Shown: positions 22,773-34,634 of the stretch, piece by piece
Numbering within the stretch: position 1 is the first letter of the stretch
Layout: each line of letters begins with the position of its first letter
Source of the DNA: Verticillium longisporum
Taxonomy: Eukaryota > Ascomycota > Sordariomycetes > Glomerellales > Plectosphaerellaceae
NCBI GenBank assembly: GCA_019188255.1
Contig: JAETXT010000011.1
Coordinates: forward strand, 1,550,001-1,614,000
Length of the DNA: 64,000 nucleotides
Reading direction: 5' to 3'
Made by a program: the position numbers and the translations under genes
Notes under the pieces: model-generated
Database searches by the model: none
Told to the model about the DNA's origin: nothing
The model's input: the letters and a program-made list of their open reading frames with translations, nothing else

Positions 22773-23674
22773 ATGGATCAAACTCCGGAACAGGCCCTCA
22801 GAGAGGGAATGAAGAGGTGCGGACAATTAACAAACAAAGACTACAGCCACCGAATTCATATTAACTGATGGCGACATCGCTCACAGGCTCCGCATTAGCG
22901 GTGACTACACCGACATGACCATCATCTGTGGTGATACGGAGTATCAAGTCCACAAAGCTATCGTCTGTCCGCGCTCGAAATACTTCGATGCCATGTTCTC
23001 GCATGGCATGCAGGTTCGTTTGAATGCTTCAGAAATGGGCTCAAATCTTGCAGTGCATAGATTCCATGCCAGGACTGACCACAATGCAGGAGAAAAATAC
23101 TTCTCGAGTCGATTTATCCGATCATAATTCTTTCGCAGTCAGCTTATTGATCGAGTTTCTTTATGAGCTCGATTACGAAGCGTGCCACACTACGGCGATG
23201 CATTTGAAGGACGCTGAGTTACATTCAGCGATGAGCACACGGCACAATAAGAACCGTTCCAAGAAGGAGAAATCGGCCGTAAATTATGGAAGCGAGGCGT
23301 CACTTAGTGCCCCTTCGACTGAGGAGAGTCTTAGTGCGGCACAGGCTCTGCAAGGAGAAACCAACCTTCTTGATCACTGCAATGTCTATGCTTTGGCAGA
23401 ATACTGCCAGATAATAGAGCTGAAAGTCCTGGCCGCATCAAAATTCCGCTCCGAAGCTGAGAAACACTGGATGCACCCCGACTTCTTTGAGGCAATCCAG
23501 GACGTTTACCGCACCTCGGCACGGAATGACCGCCTCCTACGCGACATCGTCGTGGACGTCTTGCATGGGCATAAGGGGCTCTTAGATCGACATGAGTATC
23601 AAGAAATCATCAGCCAGCTTGATGTCTCTTTCGAGCTGCTCATGAGACTTCACCAGCGCCAAGAATGGGGTTAG
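22773..23674 (+). CDS. BTB/POZ domain protein
   Basis: Exons 22773-22816, 22887-23013 and 23090-23674 join in frame to 251 residues. Donors are GTGCGG and GTTCGT, acceptors CACAG and TGCAG. After a 15-residue lead come GDYTDMTIICGDTEYQVHK and CPRSKYFDAMFSHGMQ, the classic start of a fungal BTB/POZ domain. VDLSDHNSFAVSLLIEFLYELDY completes the fold. A charged insert of about 45 residues (SKKEKSAVNYGSEAS region) separates this from the C-terminal helices (LLDHCNVYALAEYCQIIELKVLAASKF). BTB domains mediate protein-protein contacts, often with Cullin-3 ligases. No partner can be named. It sits between the amine oxidase and the aldehyde dehydrogenase on the same strand. Confidence 0.9.
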
Positions 23675-24295
23675 GCGAACGACAAAATTAGTCGTACACA
23701 TTGAAAAATTCACAGTCAGTTTCAACGAAACGGCCAATAGTTACTCAGGAACCCTTGGATCCTTCATACATTATTCTGACATGTTGTTCAGGAGGCTTAC
23801 TGTGCTGAGGTGATTTGGTGGTAGTCACTTAGCCAGTCACTAGATTAAACTCTGAAGAATATGGTAGGCTTTGTACCATTTCATTTTCAACCTTTGTGTC
23901 ATCAAGCGAATGCACACAGCCGATATGGTCTCATGATTGTCGTGATTGACCATTTGGGAAACAACTTTCAGCTATATACATATGTCACGGAAAACCCCAT
24001 TTTACAGTGATACCGAGTGATGGCGTTTTAGCGCCTCGACTTGAGATGCCCTATCCGTACTGTTGCTTCATGGACGTAACTGTGTGTGGGAGCCTGTGGT
24101 CGGCTCGGGATGCGAACCCGACAAGTTTGGTGCATGTGTGGTATCGACCAGACAGCTAGTAGGGCAATGCCGACCACTTTAAACACTTGCGTCCTTGAGC
24201 AGATTCAAATCAAGATTCAATCGCCGTTTCCCATGGGAAGTTCTGATACAATTGGATCACTTTGTAATATCGAGAGGCATATTTCGCCGAGCAGA
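23675..24295. other. Intergenic; promoter side of the aldehyde dehydrogenase
   Basis: The frame of the dehydrogenase is open back to 24086, but conserved homology begins only after ATG 24296, so the upstream part is treated as leader. No other gene is visible. Confidence 0.4.
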
Positions 24296-25841
24296 ATGGC
24301 ACCCGACTTCGCTGCAACTTTGGAAAACCCGAGTCTTTTCGTTGGAAAATCTTTCATCGGTGGACATTGGATCTGTTCTGAACCATGCATAACATTCAAA
24401 GTCCAGAATCCTGCCACGGACGAATTCATTGGGACGTGTCCAGAATCGACCGTCAACGACTTGCACGATGCAATCAACGCCGCTTCCGCCGCCTTCCCGC
24501 TCTGGAGGGCTCAATCTGGGCGTACCCGAGGGCGAATTCTACGCCGTCTCGGCGATCTCATCACTGAAAACAAGGTCGACATCGGCAGGATCATTACTGC
24601 CGAGAACGGGAAGGCCAGGGCCGATGCCGAGGGTGAAGCGCTTTTCTGTGCCAGCTTCTTTGAGTGGTTCTCCGAAGAAGCTCCCAGGAGTCATGGCGAT
24701 ATCGTCCCGCACATGAACCCTCAGGGAAGAATTCAAATATTGAAACAGCCCATCGGAGTCTGCGGTCTTATCACACCTTGGAACTTCCCCATGGCGATGG
24801 GTGCACGCAAGATAGCGGCGGCTCTTGCCGCTGGTTGTACCGTGGTGCTCAAATCTGACGGGCTTACGCCATTCTCTTCCAATGCCCTGGGTGTCTTGGG
24901 GGAGATGGCGGGCATTCCCAAGGGAGTCCTCAATATTGTCACCGCGCTTGACAACACCCCGCAGCTTGGCCTCGCCCTGTGTGAAAGCACCAGCGTCCAA
25001 AAGATCTCCTTCACGGGCTCAACCAGAGTCGGCAAGCTTCTCATGAAGCAGTCCAGCAGTACGCTGAAGAAGTTGAGTCTCGAGCTGGGAGGGAACGCCC
25101 CCTTCATTGTTTTCGACGATGCAGACCTAGAAACGGCTGTGTCCAGCGCTATCATCAGCAAATTCAAAGTGTCGGGTCAGACGTGCGTATGTGCCAACAG
25201 ATTCTACGTTCAAGACGGTATCTACCAACGTTTCAGCCAGCGTCTTGTCGAGGAGGTCAAAAAGTTCAAGGTTGGGAACGGCAGTATCGAAGCTGTCACT
25301 CACGGGCCACTTACGACAAGTGTAGCCAAGGTGGAAGAACACGTAAAGGACGCTCTGAGAAAGAAAGCAAAACTTCTTCTCGGAGGGCATCGCCTACCCG
25401 AGCTTGGGTCTAGGTTCTTTGAGCCGACTATTCTTGGCGATGTGGATGACACGATGGCCGTCATGCACGATGAGACATTTGGTCCATTGGCGGCGTTGAC
25501 CAGGTTCAAAAACGAGGAAGAGGTTATCGTGAGGGCGAACACAGCGGAGTTTGGGCTTGCTTCGTATCTCATGACCGCCGATCTAAGTCGATCTATACGT
25601 GTATCAGAGAGGCTGGAATGCGGAATGGTTGCTTTGAACACGGGTGTTATTTCGGACCCCGCAGCACCGTAAGTTCTTTTCTGGCCTTCTAAAGGAATAG
25701 AGTACTAATAATCGAAAGCTTCGGGGTGTCAAGCAGTCTGGGTTCGGGCGTGAAGGAAGTAAATACGGCATGGATGACTACATGGTTTCTAAAACCATTG
25801 TGACGGGTGGTATCGTCACAACATACAGTGCCCACTTGTAG
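24296..25841 (+). CDS. Aldehyde dehydrogenase, succinate-semialdehyde dehydrogenase-like, frameshift in last exon
   Basis: Exon 1 is 24296-25668 and exon 2 is 25719-25841. The intron has a GTAAGT donor and a TACTAAT branch. ATG 24296 (MAPDFAATL) is chosen because [15 protein letters not shown] is where the family normally begins; upstream in-frame ATGs at 24086 and later are possible. Visible motifs are [31 protein letters not shown], catalytic ELGGNAPF (Glu263) and [10 protein letters not shown] (Cys297, the usual 34 residues later), and the C-terminal [19 protein letters not shown]. It oxidises aldehydes to acids with NAD(P)+. Exon 2 reads through only if one G is added to the GGGG run at 25723-25726, restoring the expected PFGGVKQSG. 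Corrected length is 498 residues. It is likely a sequence error, but a real frameshift is not excluded. Confidence 0.88.
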
Positions 25842-26779
25842 GGAAACTGGCATTGCGGGCTCAGGCCATGGCCGATGATTGAGGTTGTTGAGCTATCACT
25901 CAAACAATCACTTAAAATGCACTTTTGAATTAGTTTGTACGTTCAGTGGCAGCCAAAGACGCAGCATTATCAAACTTCGGGGCCAGTAGTCATTCAAAGC
26001 ACTACTTTATCTCACCACCCGCGTCTCGAAGTCTTGGGTGAAGTGTGAGCACATCTATATGATCCCGAGTTTATCTTGCCGTCTTCTAAGTTTCGTTCGA
26101 AATGTTGCCTTTTCTAGACCAGCCGACCTTGAAGCAGTATGAGACTTTCAAAGAAGTTTATTGACGGTGTTTGCGATCACATGTTGTCGTGAAATTGGGT
26201 AGATCCTTGATCATCATACGTTTGATGAACGCGATCACACGGCAAGCATCCATCTCTCTTCTCTATCCAAACCAGACCCGTAGCACACTTGACATGGATC
26301 GGTATCGGTAGCCGAGATCTTGCTGCTGTAGCCTTTCGGGCTGCGACATAGATGAAGCCGATGCCGAGCCGAAGCTGATCAATTTCTATGGCGAGCCGAG
26401 AACCGGCTTATGTGACATGGATGAGAGTGCCGAACGCAACTACACTACTTCGGAGCCGGCGGCACTGGGATATCGGCTTTGTTGGTTTTCTCAGTGTCAT
26501 GCTGACCTTGTTGAATTGAGCACCTCACACTCACGAAGGTTGTCTTGCGAAGTTTCCATAGGTATCGGTGCGAGATCCCGAGGGCCTCAAACTGCTCTTC
26601 ATGCAGGGAAGGATCCGAAAAGCTAAAGGCGACACTCTACTTCAAGACTCAACAAATGCGATCTTAAAAACTCACAACGATTGAGGCCTTCAGCTTGGGT
26701 GGCCAAAACAGGTCGAGATACTTCTGCATCATCTCAGGTCTTTCAATCATATGCTTCAGTTGACCAGTAGCTTCCCATT
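25842..26779. other. Intergenic
   Basis: 0.9 kb without a supported gene. It has one short plus-strand frame at 26417-26626 without any recognisable domain. Confidence 0.4.
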
Positions 26780-27988
26780 ATGCCTATGATCTTGGAGACT
26801 GTGCCCAAGGGCAAACTTCCCACTCGAGCTCCTAATCAGCCTCCCGAAGTAGTGGGCTCACAGACGAAAAGAGCAACTCGACCAACAACTTCATTGCCGC
26901 AGGCTATGATCGACGGGGCAAAAGTCCCAAAACGGGAGAGATTCAACTCAGCAAAGCATTTGGCGTACCAGCGTCCAGAGAGGATCGTCAGCATGAAAGA
27001 CATTGGCCTAGAGGGCGCAGGGATCTCTGCCACTGCAATCTCTGAACCCTTCCCTCTTTTCACGCGAGAGGCCATTGCCCAGATGCGGGCCGAAATCTTC
27101 AGCAAGGACAGCCTCGAGAATTGCCAATACAGCTCATCCTTCTGCAAGAACATGATTCGCGCGATGGGGCCAGCGTACGTAAAATCAATCATCAACGCAT
27201 GCTTCGATTGCTGATCTCGCATCGCACTTACAGCATCGCACCTTTCATCTACGATGCGTGGAACTCGCCAGAGGTTCTGAACGGAATTTCTGAAGTTGCG
27301 GGGATCGAGCTTGTGCCGGTCTTCGACATCGACATTGGCAACGTCAATATTTCCTTCGATGATCAAACCGGCACGACAGCCAGGGACGAGGCGGCTGTGG
27401 ACGAGACGGCTGTGGACGAGGTTCCAGCTTTCGCATGGCATTATGATAGCTTTCCATTTGTCTGCGTGACTATGCTCTCAGACTGCGAGGGTATGATTGG
27501 TGGCGAGACTGCAATTCGCACCCAGAGTGGCGAAGTGATGAAGCTACGTGGGCCTGCCATGGTAGGAATGCCCTCGCGACTGGTATTCAAAGTTCGATTC
27601 GTGGCTAACTTTTACTTCTCAGGGCACTGCCATTGTCCTCCAAGGTCGTTACATTGAGCACCAGGCCCTCAAGGCATTCGGCGGATCTGAGCGCATCACC
27701 ATGGTCACATCCTTCCGCGCCAAGTCCCCTTTCGTGAAGGACGAGTCGGTGTTGACAGGAGTCCGTGGCATCAGTAACGTGTCTGATCTTTACATGCAGT
27801 ATACAGAATATCGCCTGGAAATACTGATGGACCGCATCCGCGCCAAACGCAAAAGCGAGAACTACCGAGCGGCGTCAAAGCGACCTTTCGATGTTGACGA
27901 AATTCGGGTCTGGCTTGAGACTCAGCGTCAGTTCATTGATGCCATGCTAGTGGAGATTTATGAAGTGACAGATGGAGAAGAGGAGTAA
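26780..27988 (+). CDS. 2-oxoglutarate/Fe(II) dioxygenase family protein
   Basis: Exons 26780-27174, 27234-27561 and 27623-27988 join to 362 residues. Donors are GTACGT and GTAGGA, and the second branch is GCTAAC. The facial triad of the cupin-type fold is visible as WHYD (His201, Asp203) and GRYIEHQA (His254), followed by an Arg in ERITMVTSFRAKSP that would bind the 2-oxoglutarate carboxylate. GGETAIR and MKLRGPAMGTAIVLQGRY are conserved in a fungal group of these enzymes. Substrates of this group are not known to me. A short repeated DEAAVDETAVDE segment precedes the catalytic core. It is on the same strand as the BTB and aldehyde dehydrogenase genes and may belong to the same functional group. 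Confidence 0.85.
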
Positions 27989-29575
27989 GCAGTCGACTGT
28001 GTAATGTTGGGTTGGGCAATACGTGTTAGTTAATGCGCAAATGGGAGTACATATGTTTACAAGTTCCGCTTCAGAATCTCCAATCAATCGAGGGTCTCAT
28101 TTGCAATCGCAGCTATATGAGAGCGCTCGGCTAACCGAGATCACTATGAGTTGCGCGTTATAGCGTCTGATCTACTTAATGGCCTTTGAATCTTGATCTT
28201 CCCCACCCCCGCGTCAAGACGCAAACTAAATTATGATGCCCGGAACCTAGCCGGACAAGAGCCCCACAAAAGGCCGACCTTGGTACGCGTGTCCGGGTGG
28301 GTCCCGATTATTTCAGCTCCGAGTTCAGTCGTTCAGAATCTCTCATGTAGGGGAGTTTTGAGAATCGAGCTTTGTACCGTCTCACGCTAGCAATGTTCAT
28401 CCTCGGTCGGTATTGACAATCATGAATTGTCACAGCGATACGTGTTAGGTGTTGTTACAATGCGCAACACAGTCAATTTAGATGGCGCTCTGTGCTCAAC
28501 AAGATTCCAGTTGGACTTCGCTGGGAAATGGATAACTTATCCCGGCCTCCCCCCAGGCTCGACCATCTGCTGTCTTATTACCCACTTGAGTCTCTGCAAG
28601 ATCGATTTCCACAGTCAGATATTTTACGTTTACGAGTACCCTGACGCCGTTGGCGCTCGTTCTGTATATCTCGCCGAAAGTACAAGAATCCACCGGGGAA
28701 CTACGCTCGATAGGCGCCGCCGAGTCTGTCATAAGGCGTCTATCACCAGGGTATCTGCACCAAAGATCCAGTTTAGTACAGGGATGACGAGTCGATTAAA
28801 CGTCATGAAGACAGGCTAAGTACTTCTCTCCAGCCATTTTGGCCTTGAAAGGTGTCCGAGGGAGTATTTGTATTTGAGGAGGTGAAGATGTGTGCCCAAG
28901 TCGAATTGCCCCACTTGCAACACTTTTCGTGCCGAAGGAATGTTCAGGAGGTTCAAGATCGGATGACGGGCCTCGAAGCAGGGGACCGGTTTATATACCA
29001 CAAATCGGCGCTAGCCTTGCTCTCGTTCCCATGTTCAATGGCCAGTTCCCAGGTCCAAGGCCCAAAACCACCCGACAGGCTCGTCGGGTATACCGGGCGT
29101 CTCTTGTCTTCCCATACCATGGCCACGTTTCGCCCAGGCATAGGGTAGATGCGAACTTATAGGCTTGTCATAAAGGTCTTGTGGCATGGCCAAGGCTAGC
29201 TATCTCGAACCTACATTTCGTGACTGCTCCCCTACTATCAAGACGATGGTGCACGGAGACTTTCCTTTATTGGACTTCGACATGTCACATGGCACTTCCA
29301 TATTGGAAGACCATGAGGACCGGGTATTCTTATATCAGCCAAACAAATTCGATTGGCCCTCCGTGTAGCACAAACGAAAGACAAAATGTAACACAAAACG
29401 CAGTGCCGATGCACCGACGAAAACAAAATAACAAAGCCGAGCCTCCTTTCCTTTTCTTACATTCAGCCGTCTGGCATTTTACAGAGTCTTTTGCCACGCC
29501 CACTTTCTCTCAACCGAACATGTCCACGTTTGGCCCACTCAGCAAAATCTGCCCTGTACGACACAACAACCAGCA
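27989..29575. other. Intergenic
   Basis: 1.6 kb with scattered frames up to about 160 codons on both strands, overlapping each other and lacking domains. No gene supported. Confidence 0.4.
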
Positions 29576-30496
29576 ATGTCGACACGCTTGGAGAATGCCA
29601 GATCATTCCTCGGAAGTTTGTTTTCACCTCCTTTTTTTACGAAATCATCTTCGCAAATAGTTTCCGGCTACGAGCAAGCCGACAGCACTAGCTCCTCCGA
29701 AACCAATAAAGACCAGAATGATTTGCCTCGCATTATCTCCGTCAACGAAGTCTTCAAGGAGAACGCATCCAATGAACCAGTCTTCGACCGAACGGCCGTG
29801 ATTGCTATGCGCGATGACCAGGTCTATTACGCGGCGGTGCTAACGCGGGCTGACAAGGTAGACAAACAGGCCATCTACTCGAGCCTCGAACTTGTTCCGC
29901 CGAAAAAGATATACCCGGCGCACGAGCCTGAGCTCACCCGCGCCCCGGGGTTGTATATCAAGACGCCGCAGCTGAGCACGTATTCGCCCGATAGCGAGAA
30001 TGTCATTGCGTCGCAGACTCTCAACGAAGCCAAAATCTACGAGATTCTGCGGAAGAACCCCCATCCTGCGCTGGGAACGTGCCTCGGCTGCCTGGTGAGC
30101 GACGACGGACTCGTTACAGGGCTCGAGCTCGTGCGCTACGAGAAGACGCTGTTCCAGCGGGCGCACGATCCGGCATTTTACGAGGGCGACACGCGAGTCA
30201 AAACCATGAAGACTGTGAAAGAGGCCGTATGCCACCTGCACAAACTTGGCCTGGCTCATAACGACCTCAGCCCCCTCAATATCATGTTTGGGCGGGGAAG
30301 CAGCGACGAGCCCGTCGTGCTGGATTTTGATACATGTCATCCGGAAGGGACGAAACTCGCCAAAGGAGGAATCGTAGGGGACTGGGAGGGGACATCGATC
30401 AAAAAATTTGACGTGTCCTCTTTTGAGTGTGACTTTCAGGCACTGTTTTATCTCGAAGAATGGCTCTCGAGACAGCAAAAGGCTTTGATGCGATGA
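29576..30496 (+). CDS. Atypical protein-kinase-like (APH/Pkinase fold) protein
   Basis: Single exon, 306 codons from ATG 29576. The catalytic-loop motif LGLAHNDLSPLNIMF (equivalent to HRD...N) is followed by VVLDFDTCHPEG (DFD in place of DFG) and later GIVGDWEG. A helix-C-like Glu is seen in TLNEAKIYEIL. The N-terminal lobe has no glycine-rich loop and no clear VAxK lysine, so the protein may be a pseudokinase, or a small-molecule kinase as in the fungal APH-like families. Such proteins are common and uncharacterised in fungi. The first 55 residues are Ser-rich and disordered. No membrane segment is visible. Confidence 0.75.
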   Translation: MSTRLENARSFLGSLFSPPFFTKSSSQIVSGYEQADSTSSSETNKDQNDLPRIISVNEVFKENASNEPVFDRTAVIAMRDDQVYYAAVLTRADKVDKQAIYSSLELVPPKKIYPAHEPELTRAPGLYIKTPQLSTYSPDSENVIASQTLNEAKIYEILRKNPHPALGTCLGCLVSDDGLVTGLELVRYEKTLFQRAHDPAFYEGDTRVKTMKTVKEAVCHLHKLGLAHNDLSPLNIMFGRGSSDEPVVLDFDTCHPEGTKLAKGGIVGDWEGTSIKKFDVSSFECDFQALFYLEEWLSRQQKALMR

Positions 30497-30499
30497 CCT

Positions 30500-30844
30500 G
30501 ATGATTGCAGTTTTATCTGTCGAACACGCCATCAACTTGACGCCTACCCTTGCACTACGTCCCTGAGTTCCCTTTTCACGAAGGTAGTCAATGAGGGCAT
30601 TGTCAAGAGGGCTCGGGGCTGTTGCAGGGTGACCCTGAAGAACCCACTTCATGCCAGTTTTCTGCCCTGCCTTAAGTGCATTTTCCATCCAGGCAATGCC
30701 AGGAGGCTCCTCAAAGCTGGATTCAGGACAGAGCTCCTGAAGAGGGGACTCATCATACTGTCTGAAGTTCGGTGGCTCGTTGCCGGGAGTTAGAGCCAAA
30801 GCGTTGGCTGCGAAGCCCACGATTTTCTTCAGGTCTATTCTCAC
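30500..30844 (-). other. Possible coding relic, about 115 codons
   Basis: A minus-strand frame with protein-like composition (for example ESSFEEPPGIAWMENALK) precedes the region antisense to the kinase-like gene. It has only a GTG at its start (30844) and an in-frame TAA a few codons upstream. Beyond about 30496 it continues only as antisense of the neighbour. It could be an exon remnant or chance. I do not recognise it. Confidence 0.2.
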
Positions 30845-33800
30845 ATTGACTTCTTCTGCTTCTTACTACGAGGTACACCATTTACTCCCTTCCGTTGGCA
30901 TAACAATACGCCACGAGTCTCATCTTATTACTTGCTTAGCTAGGTTCAGAAATCAGAATGCTATGAACCGTTCTGGCGAACATGACCTCTGTGTGGCAGA
31001 CAGGAAGTGACAGTTTTTCATTTTGATTTGACAGCCCCATGCGCTCATGCACAGTCTGTTCGCTTCATAATCGGCACGACGAGGATGCAGTCTTACTGTG
31101 AGATGAAAACAGGACCCGGCATTGGTATAGTGCTTGTTGAAGGCTGAATTCCTCTTGACGTTGGTATAGTGCCCACGGAGATGAGAGCCAGATCCAAAAG
31201 GACGGTGTCATTTCGGCCGGCAGGTGAAGAACACGAGTCCAAGCCCACGATATCAATGCCCGGGCACTGCTCGCACTTCATTATGAGCAGGGCGCGAATA
31301 GATCGTCACTCGCCATGCTCCACCCCAAAACACACAGCCCGGCACCCATGTAGCTCAGGGGTTTATTCCCCCTACAGCTAATGTGCCCCAACAAACGACG
31401 AGCCTCCGGGACCTGAAAGAGTGGTCCGAGTCAGCCGCCTCCCTGTCAATGGGGCCATCACGATGCCCGACGTCCGGGAAAGCAGGAACATCACATGACG
31501 AAGACCAGGCGCGGACTACCCGGCTCTCATCACATTCACAGGAACGGGCACATTCAGGGGGGAGGGGGGATTTCCTTAGCGCGAGCCGAGGCCCCGGGCC
31601 GCTCATCTCGTCTTGCGCTGACGACCTGCTTCGGCGTCCGAGTGTGGCCGACATCCTTTGCTAAGAAGCCCGAGCGAAGGAGGACGTGGCATTTTTCTTC
31701 AGTCGGAGACGCTCTCGGAGCATAGGCCGGAATTCTAGTAGGAAGAATGAACATGCCGCGAGGAAGCAACGGAGGAAGCCACGGAGGAAGCAAGGTTCGG
31801 AAATCGAAGGTGGAAAACCGAGATGAACCCAAGGAACGAAAAGTTTCTGCCTCGCTTCTTCTGTTGCTCGGCGAAAGGACGCAAGTGGCTTGGAATTTTT
31901 CTGCCTGCGTGTCTCCCTGTCTCTCCTGATCGCCGTCCACAGACAAGATTCATGCCGAAACGAGACAAGGGCCCAGCAAAGGAGGAACACGAGAAACATG
32001 GAACTCGAGGGGCGACCCGTCGTTGGGTCGAGGAAACGAAAGAAGAACTAGGATCCGGGGCGAGGAGAACCGACGAACCGGAATGTGTCGTTGACCCGTC
32101 CGCGCCCGTTTCATCAGATAAAAAAAAAAGAGGCGCGAGGCCAGGGGCGACAGGGGGGGCAATAGAGTTATCAGATCAAAGAGTGCTGGTGGGTGGGTGG
32201 GACGGACGCCCGCCTTTGGGTGTGCCGCCGTAGGAGGAGGGAGACCAGTGAGTGGAGATGACGAGGAAAGGGGCGGCGTCAGGCATAGAGACAGGCATTG
32301 AGGCAGGCAGGCATGCTCGCAGGCATGCTCGGTGGGCTGGCCGGTTTCGGAGACATGTCGTTATTTGTGACCGATTAGATGTGATAGATTTGGTGAGATG
32401 AGATTGATAAGATTATCCCATGGCACGGCACACGGTGCAGCAGCGTCCGAATAGAAGGCCCTCAGGCGTTCTGGGCGTCTGTGAGTCGCAGGGGGACGGC
32501 ACGGTATGAGTGGTTGAAATGATAGGGTGGATCGCCGTGGCTACCCGCATGTTGTCTCACTTGGTCTGCAATTGTTCTTGCTTGGCGAGAGGCACGTAGG
32601 GCGCCTTGGTCCTTTGGACTTCGGAGTGACAGGAGCACATCTTCCAGAAGGAGTACCACCACCCACTTTCTTTTGTCTTTCCGACTGAGCAATCCGTGGC
32701 CCATGACCCTCTGATGGTGCAACGGCTGATCACCATCACAGCTCATGTTGTCCTTCTACCAACTTCGATGCAGAACGAAGATTTAGCTGAGCACCACCCA
32801 GGTCAACCCCATCTCCCCGACTTGTTCTGCATCATTCATGAACACGAAACGATGCATGTGCCCTCGGCTTGGCGCATCGGGCCAGCTCGGTTCGGCGGCG
32901 CGAACTGGGGCCGGGACTGGACCGGGACTGGACCGCGGGGCAGTGCTAGGCCCTGTGAGGCCTGGGAAACCTGCTGCGCTCCCTGCCAGGATTTCATTCT
33001 GCTGCATTGCCGGGGACCACGAATCCACCGCATCCTGGCCTGGCTCATCCCCCCCCTGCCTTGTTGGGTGCGCACGTTTTCTCCATTCGGTTGGGAAGCG
33101 GAGAGCCTTCATCATCGAAGCAGGAGAAGAAGGCCTGAGGGGACCGAGAAGTAAACGAACGTTGGGTGATCGTCATCGAATCGAGCAGAAAAAAAAGGAA
33201 AATGGACAAAAGGGGGGCGGAAATTGGCGTCGCCTGTCGTTGGGCCACGTCTGGGCTGAGAGTGGTCAGGTAGGTTAGGTGGCCTGACGCACACCTTGGT
33301 CGGCCAGCAGCCAGGGTGAACCCTTTTTTGGGGGTGGGTGGTTTGGGCTTATCTGATGGGCGACCATCTGATAATGCCCAGTTTGCTTTTTTGGGATGGT
33401 CATTGTGTGGTTTTCCGCGCTCCAACCCGTCCGGGAATGTACTCGCGAGTTGGGCATCTCCTATCACGGAACCAACAAGGAAGGGCTGCAAGCCATTAAG
33501 GAATTGTGGAGGAAAGGGTCCGCAAATCGCTGGCTGCGCGCAATCGCACGCGCAATGGTGCAATGTATGCACGAGCGATGCTGTCCCTCTCGCCGCCTCC
33601 CACAATATCGAGTGTAATCGAAGGCGAAAGAGACGCCTGAGAGAGGGCCCTCTGGTGGATCACGATGAGGGGGCGTGGGTGAAGGGGACCGAGAGGTAGA
33701 CAGACACTGAGAGACGAAGGACAAGCGACAGCCCCTTGACAAGCCGAGCCCATTTGCCTGGTCTGCCCAAAACTTTTTTTTTCTCTGCCCTTGCTTTCCA

Positions 33801-34634
33801 GCGCTTCGGAATGGTAGCCACGCACTACTGGGGCTGGGCTCGTTTTGGCTGGGGCTGGCTCATTGGCACTTGACATGCATTGGGGTCGGTCGGCGAGCAC
33901 CGGAGGAGAAGGGGGGGGGGGATCTTAGTCAATGAAAGGGGTGGGCTGATGAGCGGCTAACAATCATTATCTCATCAATCGCTGATTACAGCGGTCTTGT
34001 CCACTCATGATCACCAATGCTCAAGTGCTGAGCGTGCAATGACCACATGTCGTCTCTATTGCCACCCCTCGCCATCGCTCCTGGCCACTCCCGTCCCAGC
34101 AAAGTGTCCCCAGGACATGGGTACCAAGTCGGTCTCTCCTTCCCTTCCCCAAATCCGAACCCAGCGATGACAGTGGCAGTAGCGACCATGGCACGAGCAC
34201 GGGCAAGAGCATAGCCGTACCGTGCCCGTGTCGCCTCTCTTTTGTCCCCTCGGTCTGCCACTTTTTCAGACTGTCCCCTTTTACCTCCTCGACTGTCCAA
34301 CCCAACACGCACTGCCGTCGCCTCTTCTTGTCTTGACAAGAAATTCGTCATCGACCAAGACCATTACCAACAGTCAGAGCCAAATACCACCGCCGTGCCT
34401 CCTCTACCCACCGGCACTTCAACGCCCCCCCATCGTCATGCCCTCGGCTTCCTGACGACTCGCGTACATGTAAACCCACCCACTTTACGCCACCCTACAT
34501 CAAGACCCTTCTCCCGACAACCTCCACACCCGACACGCCCCTCTCCTCCCCTCGACAGGCTTCACCTCTGTCGACCTCTTCAATCCCGTTCCTACGCCAG
34601 TCGCCCTTTGTATTCTCTCCCCAACAGAACCGCA
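30845..34634. other. Long intergenic region, no supported gene
   Basis: 3.8 kb. Many overlapping frames on both strands, none with a domain. Visible are short repeats such as doubled GGCATGCTC near 32311-32330, GATA-like motifs around 32385-32420 and 33349-33378, and a G run of 11 near 33911. The last 400 bases are pyrimidine-rich, like a fungal leader before the reductase start. Confidence 0.4.

Noticed and set aside
24086..24295. N-terminal extension of the aldehyde dehydrogenase
   Set aside because: In frame, but no family-like sequence precedes MAPDFAATL, and a Cys/Met-rich 70-residue extension is unlikely. It cannot be excluded without RNA data.
29840..30496. Long minus-strand frame opposite the kinase-like gene
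   Set aside because: It is antisense of a gene with clear kinase motifs. Only the part beyond 30500 could be independent, and that part is kept as a low-confidence relic.
31320..31390. tRNA-like GTAGCTCAGG stretch
   Set aside because: No acceptor stem, anticodon arm or GTTCRANYC box in register; not a tRNA gene.
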